Shown: positions 1 to 12,516, numbered from the stretch's first letter. The stretch is DNA of 64,000 nucleotides from Capniomyces stellatus (GCA_001661515.1 LUVW01000002.1:627850-691849); one strand, 5' to 3'. Program-made: numbers and translations. The notes: generated from the sequence alone by a model not told the origin.

Positions 1-1539
1 ATTGTCTGCTGTTGATAGATCTGCTTCCGCCATAAACATTCTTGAAACATGGGCTATAAAAGCCGAGACCACTTTCATTGCTACTATTCTGTGTTTTGCT
101 GTGATCTTGAGTATGTAAACCAGAATGTGAATCCTCCCTCAGTTCGCCAACCAGACTGTCAGAGTCACCAAATTTCCTTTTCAGTTTGCTAGGCATTAAA
201 AACTGCTGGCCTCTATCAGAGTTTTCATCTTTTCTGTTGTGTTTTTGTGATATTCCCAGTAGCTCAGAATTCAAAGCTCGTTTCCTTGCCTTTCCCGAAT
301 TCATTATTTCGTCATGAAGTGTAATTAAGCTTTCGTTAAACCCCTTAGAAGGCGTTTTTAATACAGCCTTTGGGTCAAGATCGGGATTACTTTCATCCAG
401 CGAGTCAATAGTCAGTCTCGGTGCAATGTCGTTGTAAATGCTTGAGGGATTGTTAAGTGAGCTGTTTGGTTGATTTTTGGTCTTAAGTGGAATTATCGAC
501 CCCGTTGTCACTCTTCGGTTAAAGTAAGAATCAGAATACGTTGACTTGACTAGCTTTCGAGTAATTGGCTCGTTTGACACTCCATAGCCTCCCACCAACT
601 TATCAAGCAACCCACCAACTGATCTCTGTGCGCTCGTTGGACCAGTTGGCTGTGCTGTAAAAACATTCTCATATTTTCCCTGTCGACTATTGTCGGGTGT
701 ATTGACGCCTGTTCTGACATTAGAGTGAAGCCGGTATAGCGCATTGCTGCCGCAGCTACCACTTTTGTTATTATCGCGAGTATCTTCAGAAATCAAGTCG
801 TATTTGTACCTCTTTGATCCTGAGAATGTCTGATACGCGTCGACGTACTTGCTTGGAGTATCCATACCTTTACTGTTTGAAGAGTATTTTTTCAAAATCT
901 CGCTGTCATTTAACTTTCGCTTCGCCGAGCTCATCAGGGTGTTTATGTTTTTATAGCTAGACCCAACCTTTTTTGAATTTGGAGTAAATTGGCCAACATC
1001 AAGCTCTTTTAAATATTCGTCCATGCTGTAGTTTTCCAGCATCTCATTGTATGATCCCACATCGTGCGTATCGCTCTTGGTTGGATTCCTTTCCATTTCC
1101 GTATCCACCTTTTCGGCCTGTGCAGGTTTAAAAATACCGCTACGCGTATCCTTTACTCTGCTAGGCGTGTACTCTTCACTTTCTGCCCGTCCTGTCATTC
1201 CTTCTGCTATTTGATCCTTCGAACTAAAAACCTCGTTGCCTACTACTTGTGCAATTTCTACAAAACCCCCTTCACTATTTTTTTAAAAAAAATAGTCCCG
1301 TTTAGTTTCTTTAGTATTATGCAATGCACACATCCATTATTTTCGATTCCTTGTCTGCATAAATATGTTCGATAAACAATCACACTAGTACCAATGCACA
1401 CTGTACAATTGCTATTTATTTTTACAAATATAGCATGTATACATTGATAGATAAAAGAACCTTACCATTCATGACCCTCATTCTCGTCAGAGAATTCTAG
1501 CATAAACCTATACTTGTACTTTGAGCTTTCCATCTCCAT
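1..1539 (-). CDS. Hypothetical disordered protein, 3'-truncated by window edge
   Basis: The reverse strand is open from position 1274 to the window edge (over 420 codons). A well-formed intron (1465-1275; donor GTAAGG, ACTAAAC-like branch site, T-run, TAG acceptor) joins it in frame to a short upstream exon (1539-1466). The ATG at 1539 is the first in that frame after a stop, but an additional 5' exon is possible because the open frame continues about 45 bases upstream of it. The protein is rich in Ser, Asn, Lys and Asp with several basic clusters (KRK, RKR), which looks like a disordered, probably nuclear protein. I see no catalytic motif, membrane segment or signal peptide and do not recognise a family. 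The C-terminus lies outside the window. Confidence 0.6.
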
Positions 1540-4500
1540 ACCATTTCGAACAAACGAGTATTTTGACGATAAATACCAGGTTTTCCTCACTATTTATATC
1601 ACCATTTATATCATCGCATTCGCATTCTCGTTAGCAAATTTATTTTATCGTATAAAAACACTCGTTACTTTAGATACACAAGCTTTTTACCTTGATGCAA
1701 CACAAATCCTCTTCCTCGAGCCACCCCATTTGAAAATTGACTATTTATCAGAGCTACCACCGCTAACTATAGTTTACAAACAGAGTTGTTCCAAGTGTTT
1801 ATTTTAGTACAATACCCTTTCTATTCTAACTAGTTTCTATTCTAATTCATTTTGAATTTAAAACAAAATTCAAGAACGTTGGTTGTTAATGATTAGCACA
1901 AACTCACCTGTACATCCTTTTGCAAATCTTTGTTCGATCTATAGTCTTTTTGTCTTTTTTCGTCTATATCTCTATATTTAGCAAATTTCATAATTGGTTT
2001 GCAGTTCACTTGTAATTTATGTTGTGTTTAAGTTTACGGTTTATCCTTGTTTACATTTAATGCATTACGTTTTATACTCGATAGACACTTGGACAATCAA
2101 TTTTCCTATCGATAACAGTCTCGTTTCTGGTACTCTAAATAAGTCAAAATCATTTACGACTTCGATTTTGTCTAATTTGACTGGCGTCAACACATTTTCC
2201 TTTGGTTCCTTGATCATTGTTTGCTCATCCACTTTTTCGTTTACTTTTTTATTCTTTTGCTTTACTTGGGTTAATTACTTTATCTTTAATATTTGAAGCG
2301 GGTTATTTAGACTAAAACGCTGACCCAAATTAGTTTGCTTTTTTTCCTGGATTATAAATTATGTTTGTGAAAAGTTGCAAGTATTGTAACTAATATATAA
2401 TACTCTGTTCCGCTTTAAAACACCAAAATCGCCTAGTTACAATAATTGTATTGGTTTTTGGACTTAAAGTAAACAATCGTTTTTTCTCATTTTTTTGATT
2501 TAAGTTGGATATCAATTTCTTGTTTTACAATAAATGTTACTTTCAGAAATTTAAAATAAACAAATCCTTTATTTCTTTTATTCGACCTACTGGGTTTTTT
2601 ATTGGGCCCCTTATTGGGATAATAACAAACTAAATAAACCTCAGTAAAAAAATAAAAAGTCAAGCTTAATTGGCTCCAAATCGTTAGATGCCTTAACTGT
2701 AACTTGATGTAATTTTTAACGGTTAACTAGTTGGCCAATGGGCCTATTTAATCCAGCGAACCTATTAAAGAAAATGTCCGTTTACTTGGAATTAAGTCAA
2801 GGTGGTAAATGCCACCAACGCATTATTTATATATGATGAAGCTATGTTGTGAGATTTTATTTTGCAGAATCCTTGCGGTAAACCCTCATTTAAATCACGA
2901 CAAGTTCCCCTTTTACAACGTTACTAGCTACTTGTGTGTCAAGTCAATTTCGTTGTGGGATGTACTGAAGCGGCTTTACCGGCCATTTCCTTGTTCAAAT
3001 AATTTGGCTCATGTAAACTACCTTTTTATTGCAGTCGACTTATATATTTAACTTGACTTGCTTTCAGAAGCGTTAACAAATATTTTAGTGTCATTTTTTT
3101 TAAAATTGGCTAAAGTCGCTGGCTGTTAATGTGTTGAGTTATATATTTTGACTTTACAAGCCATACTGACTAATCGATTTACCTCAAAAAAGACTTTCAG
3201 TTAGGTTACTTTTTATTGATGAGTGAATCATTTATGTTCAAATGGGGATAATGTTTTTATTCAAAATTCTCCTAGTCCGTGATATGGTTCAGTGTACTTA
3301 ATAAGATATATCAACGATATAGTAAGCGGTAAATCCAGTTTGACAAAAGTACAGCAGACCCATTACGTGTTAGTTTGACTTTTTTCTTTTTTGTCACAAT
3401 CTCCTAATTGGTGAAGCACTCGAATTCCTTTTACCATATTTTTATCCGTTTGTCTAGTAACCAGTGTAGAAAGCCAAATGAAATATTTGTCAGAGTCACA
3501 CTTTTTGAGCAATAAGCATCAACCAGTCCTGCTCACTTGTGTATATTTGCCATCCATAGTGGGATCTGGTTTTGCTTTCAACAACTTTTTTCATTAAGTA
3601 TAGGAAAGTCAAGGTTTTTGAAGAGTCATAATTGACGCAAAAGTTATATCTTGAATGGTTGATTTTGTAATTTATTTTGTAGTTTTCCAGCGACCGTTTT
3701 TGAAATGGTTGGCTTTTTTGTTGTTGTTGAATAAACAGCCTTGTCCACAGGAATTTACGCAGTAAAAGAAGAGCACCAGCATATCATTAGAATCATTGAT
3801 CCACATGGATACTTTTGGCAGTGGTAATTTCTGGATAACAAAAGTAAAAGATGCTGTTTTGTACCCAAAAAGGGATCTACTTTATGACACGTTTGATTCG
3901 GTTAGCTATGCTTGTACAATTAGAATTGGGCTCGCCAGCTAAAATAGTTTTCGGAATCTGGTTTCAATATGGTAAATAGCTCATTATAATTTAAAAAGCC
4001 GGCTTTGACAGATTGAAAGTGCTCTGTTACTCATTATTTGAAGCGTACCAAGCAAACAAAAGAACATTTTCATAAGTCTCCCATCGATCCCGAAATCTTG
4101 AGCAGTCTTATTAGCCGCAAAGCAATATCAAGTCACTTGAGAAAAAAAAACAGCGGTAATTTTTTTTTTTCGCCAGGCGTTTCTGAAACTGGAGTTCAGC
4201 TTTCCGATTGATTTGTAATTTAGTTACTTGGTTTAGATTACAGAAACCCCTGTTTTTCGACAACACAAAACAGTGCTATGTATCGGCTATGCTGTCCAGA
4301 ATATCATGCCTCGTTTTTTTTACATTTAAATTCAACTTTTGGCCTGAATATACATATTTCAAAATGGTGAGGGTCACCATGCCTTTTATTTTTTTTTGTT
4401 TCTTCATTTACACTTTTTGTTTCCAAAGATCATTTTTCTTTACTTATACATTGAATAAATTGACATTCTTCACTTCCTTTTAATTTTGTTAAATTTCATT

Positions 4501-5623
4501 CTTTTCATGTTCTAAATCCAAAAATGGTTCTAAATCCAAAAATGGACCCTCTAAAAATAAATGGTAAATAATAAATGGACTCACTTTCGGTGTTCTAAAA
4601 AAACAAAGTTCTATAAATTAAAATAGACTCAAGTCGATGAGTGCGCAAAATAAAATAAATTGCTCAAAACAATTTATGTCAAGTTTTCGGGTATGCTATT
4701 GGTTACTTGCTTTTTTCTCGAGTATTTATTTAATCATTTTGATTGCAAGTAATCAGGGTAGCTTATTTAAGATAATCCAAAAGTGCATTATTTTTTTCTT
4801 TTTTAATTGAAACAATGCTTTTTTGTACTTTTTATTAATAAAAATCAAATTAATTATCGAGGATGAAGAGATTTAAAAAAAAATGTTATTAAATCCTCGC
4901 TATATTAACGCATTTAACACTTGGTTTTTCGAATGAGTTTGGTGCTACTTGGTAATTTTTATTACAAATAAAAGACAATTCATTGGGTTTGATGAATTTA
5001 ATTGGGTAAACAAAAAGTAAATTTGTACTTTTGCAGTGTTAGGCTGAAAGGATTTTTTATATTTTTTTTTTCAGCAAAGCAGTAAACTTTACTAATTCGG
5101 ACCATCATTGTCCAATGTAAATGTTCGAACATTTTTTTTTAAAAGACTCAACCTTCAACAACCAAACTAAGTTAAGTAGCTTGATCATTGTCGAGTTTTG
5201 ACCATTCATCAACCGGGTGTCTAGACATCTATCTCTTTAGTGCAGCTTTTATACCAAGTAGGTAACAGCCAGTAGAGCGTATTTTTGAAATGTATCTAAC
5301 GTTAGTTCAATTCAGCTTTAGTTTCAGCCTAGCTTAAAAATACAGTTTTGCTTTTTAGCATATCGCAATTATATATAGAAATATTTATCTGATATAAGCG
5401 TTTAAAGCAAACACAATAATCTAAGAAATCGTTCGAATACAGATTTTATACCAAAGCCCGATAAAGGTTAGGTTTCTATTTATTTATTCACTGTTTCTAG
5501 CAACAACTTGAATGTTTAATTTAAAATTCCATTTAATTCTTGGCAAAGTTTAGATAATCGATTCATCAAGAAAAAACCAAGAGTGTTCCGGATCGGACTT
5601 TAATCAGCCTTGTTTTGTTCAGG
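1540..5623. other. 4.1-kb intergenic region without a supported gene
   Basis: AT-rich sequence with frequent stops in all frames. Short open frames (for example 2809-3051, 4208-4483) have low-complexity Phe/Tyr/Leu-rich translations typical of AT-rich noncoding DNA. An 18-bp perfect tandem duplication lies at 4510-4545. It separates the unknown reverse-strand gene from the P450 gene, so it holds both promoters. No tRNA or structured RNA was recognised. Confidence 0.6.
4510..4545. repeat. Two-copy 18-bp direct repeat
   Basis: The unit TTCTAAATCCAAAAATGG occurs twice back to back with no mismatch. It lies in noncoding DNA and no function is evident. Confidence 0.85.
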
Positions 5624-8512
5624 ATGGCAAAATTATCAGAGGTTTTTAAATGGAGAATTAAAAACTCAAAACACACCCAGGGCGTCATGAATGTGCTAAA
5701 GTTGGCATACATATATAGAAAGTCGGTGTACTGTATATTGATCATGTGTTCACTGTTTACAGAATCACAGGAATTGGTTTTACAAAGACTAACAAGTAAA
5801 AAAGTGATCCTGATTCCAATTTCGGTGCTGCTTCTGTCAATAAAACTGGCAGCGTTTTATATATTTTTTACAGACGACATAAAAAGCTACTTGAAATCGC
5901 GGGCAATTCCTTATGGACTAAAGGCAAGTTTTCCCTTTTTTTCACCTATTACTATTCCTTGTGTCTACTCGGTTCTGTTAATAGGGATGCATATATTGAC
6001 GGTTTATTGATTTGCTTTTAAATGTAAAAGGGTTTGTACTATTTACTTAATCGAAAAATTAACTTGAGCGATTGTCAATTTGACGTTTCAATGTAAATAG
6101 AAAGTGTACGCTACGCAAATCGACACATCAAAATATCAAATCGAATCTAAGGATAAACGCCTGCTTGAAAAATTTGTAAGAACAAAGTTCAAGTTAAAAG
6201 ACACATATTTTGTGCATAACATTGAGGGAAATGTCATATCAGTGTACTTTGGTGCTATTTTGATCTTGAAAATAACTGTACTGATGTTTATGCTATGCGA
6301 ACGTTGTATTGTAACTGGGGGGTTCTGTTTATAGAATAACCAGGTTATAGAAATAAATGCTCGAAACAAGAGGCTAATAATCGGAGGCAGATTTTCTTAT
6401 GAATACGTTTCACTATCAGAGTCTGCTTTCAGTGTTTCCAAAGCCCATGCCGGAGTAAGTTCTAAACCTCTAGCGTTTTCCAAGAGATATAAATTAGTGA
6501 GTTTATAGCGCTTTTTGTTTTTTGTTTTGACTACAATGCTGATAATCCGCTCTTTACTTGATAGGACTCTACGCTTTTCTCGCTTATTATGTTTGGTATG
6601 AAGGGGTGGATTTCTGATTACCTGAGAATATTGTCATTTTTCACGTCTTTTGTTGATTTGCCCGAATCCATTGAAATATGCGGTTCGCTTATAGAGGTTG
6701 ACATTGATAAGTCAGTTAAAAGATATGGAGTTCGCGATGACATGGGTGGATTCATGATTTATGATATCTTGCCGTTTATCCAATTGTCGCTACTAAGCGC
6801 CATTTCCCACCGACATCTTGGGAAGGCCGCTCTTTTGAACTCGGAGCTAAAGGAATCAATCCGCCACATTATTGGGATTGTGGGGATGGATAGCAGTATA
6901 AAGGGTAGATTTGGGAACATTCCGGTAATTTCAAACCTGATACACAGCAATGTTTTTCTAGCCAAACACAGAAATACGTTCAACAAGTATATTGGCTATG
7001 AAGTCAAGCGAAGGGAGTTTCATCCTGAAAACGATTTGCCTAGGGTAATTATTCATTGCTAGTTTTAAGTATACGAGTAATATACGACCTTACCTTACCT
7101 TACTATGCCATAATATATACATATATATCTAACAATGGAAAATACTTTGTTTAACACTCCTTTATTCAACATACACAATATTAATTAGGATTCAATTCAG
7201 TACATTGTCGACAATCGAGATGTTTTTAACGTGAAAGATAGAGGCATGATTTGTCATTCGATTCTATTTTCAATGAATGTTGCGCTGTTAATTACATCTT
7301 CAAGACTTTATAATATTCTTGTGGATATATCCTTCAGACCGCGGGTTTACACTGACCTAATGAATGAACAGAAAGCAATAATTGAGGAGTATGGCGATAG
7401 CATTTCCCATCCGATTCTAGATAAAATGGATGTCCTAGACGCCGTCATTCAAGAATCAATTCGACTATCGACGTCTTGCAGTATGTACCAAAATATTCTA
7501 GTACTTGTGTTTCTATCCATAAATACAAGTTTGTATATATCTATACCCCATACACGTACTTGCATTTGTATTTATACCTGCATTTGCATTCACAATTGTA
7601 CCTGTACATGTGCCTGTATTTGTACATATACTTGTATTTGTACTTGTTCCTGTACTTGTGTTACTGGAGCAGCGTTTACTGATCCTAACTAAATCGATTC
7701 AAATTCTGACCAGAATTTGGTTTTTCGTTATTGATTCTAACCCCTTACCATTTGCTTTGAATTTGTAGCCTATATTTCAAGATACACATCCTGTGACGTT
7801 GTACTTTCTGATGGCGTCACCATTCCTAAAGACAGATACGTTTCATTTAACGCGTATGCCCACAACAGATGCAAAACCCTGTTTAGTGAATCTCAGAATC
7901 AGTTTAATTACCATAGGCATATTGCTTCCAAGAGCAAGTTAATTGTAAGTTTGTTTTTTCTTTCTTGTTTTTTTAACTAGTTTGTTGCGTTTATACTTTA
8001 CACACCTTCATTTGTCTGTCCACCGCCAATTTATCTATTTATCTATATATCTATATCTAACAATCTAACAATCTAACAATCTAACTATTTAACTTCACCT
8101 TTCCATCTTTTTTTTTTTTGTCGTTTATTTTTATAGAACGTTTCTCCAGATAACTTGATCTGGTCTGTTGGACCGTAAGTTTTGGTTATGTTTATATTTG
8201 CATCTCATCGCAACCATTAAAAACATGACTCTAAACAACCCAACTATACATAAAATTATATTTCTGCCTTTTGGAATTTTCAAAAACTAATTGTACCTGT
8301 AACATAACCCGTTCCACAATAGACGCATGTGTTTAGCAAGAGAGTATGCTGCCTCTTTGATGAAGATGACCATATCTTTAATTGTCCGTAAATACGAAAT
8401 CCGCTCTGGTGCTGTTGTTAAAGACAATCCCGGTGCACCTATTAACACCAATTTCAAAAATAACAACGGTTTATATTTAAAACCTCGAGGAAATCACTAT
8501 GAGCTACTATAG
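5624..8512 (+). CDS. Divergent fungal cytochrome P450 (8 exons)
   Basis: A haem-thiolate monooxygenase, presumably ER-anchored. Proposed exons: 5624-5923, 6101-6232 (end uncertain, could be 6241), 6335-6454, 6565-7044, 7189-7480, 7769-7944, 8137-8174 and 8323-8512; all phases agree and give about 575 residues. Hydrophobic stretches near residues 40 and 60-82 would anchor it. The K-helix ExxR motif is present (QESIR, near 7450). The haem-binding loop, rebuilt across the last intron, reads WSVGPRMCLA and fits FxxGxxxCxG with Trp for Phe and Ala for the last Gly, keeping the Arg and the Cys ligand. Overall spacing resembles the fungal ent-kaurene-oxidase-like group (inference). The I-helix has ITSS rather than an acid-Thr pair. 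The first intron needs a GC donor (AAG|GCAAGT). Substrate unknown. Confidence 0.85.
7540..7665 (+). repeat. Degenerate tandem repeat inside P450 intron 5
   Basis: The intron between the exons ending at 7480 and starting at 7769 holds variants of a 6/12-bp unit (TGTACT, TGTATT, TGCATT) repeated about twenty times. It is open in two frames, but only because of its composition. The flanking splice sites and P450 frame show that it is intronic. Confidence 0.75.
8030..8092 (+). repeat. ATCT / ATCTAACA short repeats in P450 intron 6
   Basis: A run of ATCT tetramers passes into four near-perfect copies of an 8-9-bp ATCTAACA unit, ending about 40 bases before the 3' splice site at 8136. The CTAAC inside each unit resembles a branch-point sequence, so this intron has several candidate branch sites. 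Confidence 0.7.
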
Positions 8513-9053
8513 TCAGATTCTAAATTTGTTTAATTTGTAACTATAAGTATGCCTATACACACATGTCCCCCCCCCTTGCTTCGCTTTTTAATATCTCATA
8601 ACACGTACAGCTTGTTAATATCGTTTGCACTTTTCTTTCTCTTTATAAACTATCAATAACTAGACTTTTTTTTTAATACTTGATTCAATAATTATATTTT
8701 AACTTTGAATGACCTAAACTGTTAATAAGTAGGGTTGTTGCGATTTATGATTTAGCTCTGGTTTAAATCGAATCTCTCTATTTCTATTTAGCGGTTTACA
8801 TTAAATAAGTGAATAAATTATTGAAATTTAAAAGCTAAACATCGCCAAATCTTGTCAAAGCACACGCTTCAACCTATTTTATCAGCATTCTCTGTGTTAG
8901 TTTTCATCTCGAGTCAATAATAGCCTGTTCGTGCTCGCTTTGCTATATAGGTGTTATTAATATCGTTCTTGTCATCAGTTCTTTCGTTATAAATCTAGTC
9001 GTCGGTGTCCGTGTTCATTTAAGACTCAAGGACAGGTTTGGATCTTAGTGCTT
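8513..9053. other. Intergenic region between P450 and small secreted protein gene
   Basis: AT-rich, with a C9 run near 8568 and no convincing open frame. It is the shared 3' side of two convergent genes. Nothing further recognised. Confidence 0.5.
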
Positions 9054-9452
9054 TCAATATAGCGAGATTCGATCAACCCAGTAGTTTCTAAACTTGTGGT
9101 CCCGGTTCCACCTGCTTCTAAAATTTGGATCGCTGTTCCAGCTGTATTTGAAAATCGGCGAGTTTACATACAAATATTCAAACCTTAACCCCAAAAAGTT
9201 CCGTGGCTTGTGCATCAAACTATTGACAAACACTCTATCAGGGCTAGTGTTCCATTTGACTGGATATCGATGTCTATTCGGACGATTCTTTCGACCGCTG
9301 TAACTTCTACTTCTCCCCCAATTTCCATAGTTCCTATTTGGGCTATATCTTTGGGGATATTTGCCATAGTCTCCATTGGTATTATGTGGGTTGCTATTTA
9401 CCACGGTTATTTGAAACGTAAATAACAAAAGTAAGACGTTCAAGTTGATCAT
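9054..9452 (-). CDS. Small secreted Asn/Arg/Tyr/Trp-rich protein
   Basis: A 132-residue, single-exon open frame. The first 20 residues are a clear signal peptide (MINLNVLLLLFTFQITVVNS) followed by a mature part with no further membrane segment. The mature part is strongly basic and rich in Asn, Arg, Tyr, Trp and Ser (patterns such as NYGNWGRSRSYSG and SRWNRDHKFRNYW) and has no cysteine, so it is not a classic disulfide-stabilised effector. No family recognised. It could be a cell-wall or matrix-associated peptide. Two forward-strand frames overlap it but lack signal peptides and composition support. Start chosen at the ATG that opens the signal peptide. Confidence 0.6.
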   Translation of the reverse strand: MINLNVLLLLFTFQITVVNSNPHNTNGDYGKYPQRYSPNRNYGNWGRSRSYSGRKNRPNRHRYPVKWNTSPDRVFVNSLMHKPRNFLGLRFEYLYVNSPIFKYSWNSDPNFRSRWNRDHKFRNYWVDRISLY

Positions 9453-10655
9453 ATTGCGGTTCGTGATATATTCAAATGTTTGTTTTTTTAGCTTGGTCGC
9501 TGTAGTATGTAGTATACTGGCTTTTTGCCCGAGCTTATCTTATGATTATGTTTTTTATTTTGTATTTTTATCGCAGTACGGATTTGCGTTTCGGTTCTAT
9601 GCTACAGCTTCCTTTAAATAATGATTGCTTTGTTAAACTTGAGGGACTATTAAAGCTGACGTTGAATTTTATTTAATTTATTGCTTTATAACGTTACTAT
9701 TTTTTGAAGGTCGATATTTATTCAGCTTGGACAGAGTTGAAAAGTGTATAAAATCCATTGATGGGTGTTTGCTTAAAACTGTGCCTAAAGTATTCTGAAA
9801 GAGAGCAACTTTAAAAGAATGCTATTCTTTCATTGTTCTGTTTCGTTGGCTGCATGTGGTGATACTTCGCGATAGCAAAACAAATGCAATATTGCAACGC
9901 TATTGCCGTCAACTTTTTTAGCTTGAGTTAAAAGGTTAATTAAAACCTTAATTCTCCAGCCTCCGCATACAATAAACTTTATTGTTTTTGCCTTTTGTTT
10001 AATCCTGCTACAATATTTAATTCACAAGCTTCTCGGCTTAATTTGATACACTTGGTTGCTTTTGACATTCATTAATTTTACTTTTTGTCGATATTTCGAT
10101 TGTTTGCCTTGGACGTTTAATTCTAAAATGCTGCCTCGGCGATTGTAGTGTTTAATTACATCACAATAGAATGTTGCAAATTGACAGTTGAAACTTGCTG
10201 TTTTTATTATTATTTAAACATGCTTTAATATACCTTGAAATAAGACAATTGTTCAAAGCATTACAACTACAACTTCACAAAACCATAGCATAGCTATAAA
10301 ACCATGGCACAGTTGTAAAACCATGACATTGTTGTAAAAATATAACAGCCTTATAAAACCTCAAGGAAAGTGTATGTATTCTGAGGTCTCCTGTTTAGCC
10401 CAGGATGAGGCACATATGGGTGTTTGTACATCAATGTTACTCCCTCCCTTCAACTTGATAAAGTTTCAAATAGGACTATCCTGCTGCTCAAATATTGAGA
10501 GTCTGCTGATTTACATTGCTTGTTTTGTATAGTTGTATAGTTGTATAGTTGCATAGTTGTATAGTTGTATGTTTTTATTTTTAATTTTAGTTTTAATTTT
10601 TAAAAAAAGTGTGTAGGGTATTATGATATAAATATAGTTAAGGTGGGTCAGTGTA
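9453..10655. other. Intergenic region with short repeats
   Basis: No gene seen. From about 10275 to 10350 a loose repeat of a TATAAAACCATG / TTGTAAAACCATG unit occurs four times. At 10526-10572 a 10-bp unit (TTGTATAGTT) is repeated about five times, just downstream of the uL15m stop codon. Confidence 0.55.
10526..10572. repeat. 10-bp tandem repeat downstream of uL15m
   Basis: About five copies of TTGTATAGTT, one with a C substitution (TTGCATAGTT). It lies 85-130 bases past the uL15m stop codon, so it may fall in the 3' UTR or terminator region. Confidence 0.8.
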
Positions 10656-11741
10656 CTATTTTGCCAAATATCCTCTATTTTCTGGATCAGAGTACCATGC
10701 GCGCAGTTTAGCATTGGTAGGTTCAGCAAACTTGGGGATAATAGCAAACTTCTCGGGCTTCAGCAACGCACGCATAGCCAGTTTGTTGTGGTACACACAG
10801 GTGACTTTTCCACCCAGCTCTTCAATCCTCTGGATTGCTGATTTTGATGCTTTTGTCACAATGATCTCGACTGGCGTTTTAAAATAGTCAGCACCCTAAA
10901 CATTAAACACAATGCCGCATTTAGTTACTGGAAAGAAAAGAGCACGTAAATAGCACAGTTTATTTAAAAATAGACTAATCTTACCCCGGCCAGCAATGAC
11001 ACGCCGTCTTTAAACTTGACAATGTTGGAATCAAACAATTCCTTCAAAGTGATAGGCTTTGATGGGTCAATACGACCCATGTCTATCCAATGCTGTAGTC
11101 TATCAATATTCAACGACTGTAGCTCGCGTTTAAATCTAATAGTAGGTTACGCAATATATTAATTGGGGTTGATGATCTATGTCAATAGTTATAAAAGTCA
11201 TATTGAATATCAATATACTACCACATTGTTAACAACATATTGGCAAAGCTTACGTGTTGGTAAACCCTCTCTTAGGGAATCTTTGGTAAAGAGGAGTTTG
11301 GCCACCTTCAAAACCAGGCGAAGGCTTTCCATTACCAGTTCGTGAATTTTGACCTTTATGTCCACGACCACAAGTTTTTCCCTTTCCTGATCCTGGCCCA
11401 CGACCAACTCTCATTTTCTAGTTTTTTTTATATTAAAAGCAAACTTGTCGGTACACGTGGTATAAGAATGATTAAGAAAAATCCACCAAAAGGGATTTTA
11501 CAAGCAAATCGACAACATGGTCCGATTATTGCCACAATGTATTATTTACCTTGTGCTTTGATCCCGGATTATCTCTTAGGTTATTAAGAGACACTTCGAT
11601 TGATGGCTTGGTTACATGAATGTACGAATTGTATCTGACCCCAAATCCCTGGATCGTTTGATTCGCTATAGAGATTTGAGAAAGCCTTTTAAAACTGGCG
11701 GCGAATAACCCTCGAGAGTAGACGCTGTTGAAGATGTTCAT
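10656..11741 (-). CDS. Mitochondrial large-subunit ribosomal protein uL15m
   Basis: Component of the mitochondrial 54S ribosomal subunit. Four exons: 11741-11550, 11417-11254, 11135-10985 and 10895-10656; phases agree and give 248 residues. The uL15 signature is clear: [11 protein letters not shown] at the end of exon 1, then the Gly/Lys-rich rRNA-binding stretch [20 protein letters not shown] in exon 2 and the [18 protein letters not shown] block. Exons 3 and 4 hold the [17 protein letters not shown] and [17 protein letters not shown] segments of the globular domain. The basic, Ser/Arg-containing first 40 residues (ending RYNS) look like a mitochondrial presequence. The C-terminal [13 protein letters not shown] is typical of the fungal mitochondrial form. 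All three introns end in TAG. Confidence 0.94.
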
Positions 11742-12516
11742 CTTGTATACAGCTTTTAATTTGAGTTTAGTACGAATGCCCTTTAGTTCTGATTCTAGAT
11801 TTGAGGTTTATTATTATATTATTCTCAATGGTAATGGTAAAATTAAAAGTAGAAATAAAAGTAAGAGTGAAAGCGCTGCACTGTTAACCAAGTTGATTCT
11901 AATTTGAACAATCGACTGATTTAAAATCGATTTGTTTTTTTTTCTTGCTTTAATTTTACACCGAATTTTTTTACTGCTGTTAATTTAGTGCTTTAAAAAA
12001 TATTTTGCTATCAATGTAAATTTAGTTTTCTGGTAGGGTGATTTTGATTGCTCTAAACTATGATTTGTGTTGAAATGTTTGTGGTTTTAATTGATTCAAG
12101 ATACGAAGCATTTTGATTTCTACCACTTTTTTGCTGCATTTCCAGCGTCAATAATTTTTATTCTTGATTATCAAACTCAACAAAAGAGTACCAATAAGGC
12201 CATTGGTTTAAAATAATCCGTAACGGGCTAAGGTATTGGATAAGGACATTGAAATCCAACTATCAACGTGAATTTGTAGTTGATATCCGGGAATTATAAA
12301 CAGAACAAACTTGCCTTTTACCAAAGGAGTGTTTTATTATTTTTATTATTTTATTTACCAGGCATGTTTTGAGTGTTTTGCTTATATTCGTTTTTTCAAT
12401 GCGCAAAGTAATATTGATCGATTGGGAATTCAAAGAACCAAAAATATCGGTTAAATTTTTAATATTAATATTAATGTTAATGTTGCGGGTTGATAAATTT
12501 ATATTTCATGACCAGT
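11742..12516. other. Intergenic region between uL15m and EME1
   Basis: AT-rich spacer carrying the uL15m promoter side (position 11742 upward) and the 3' end of the EME1-like gene. No coding or RNA feature recognised. Confidence 0.5.

Noticed and set aside
5425..5460. GTTCGAATAC resembling a tRNA B-box
   Set aside because: No matching A-box or cloverleaf can be drawn around it.
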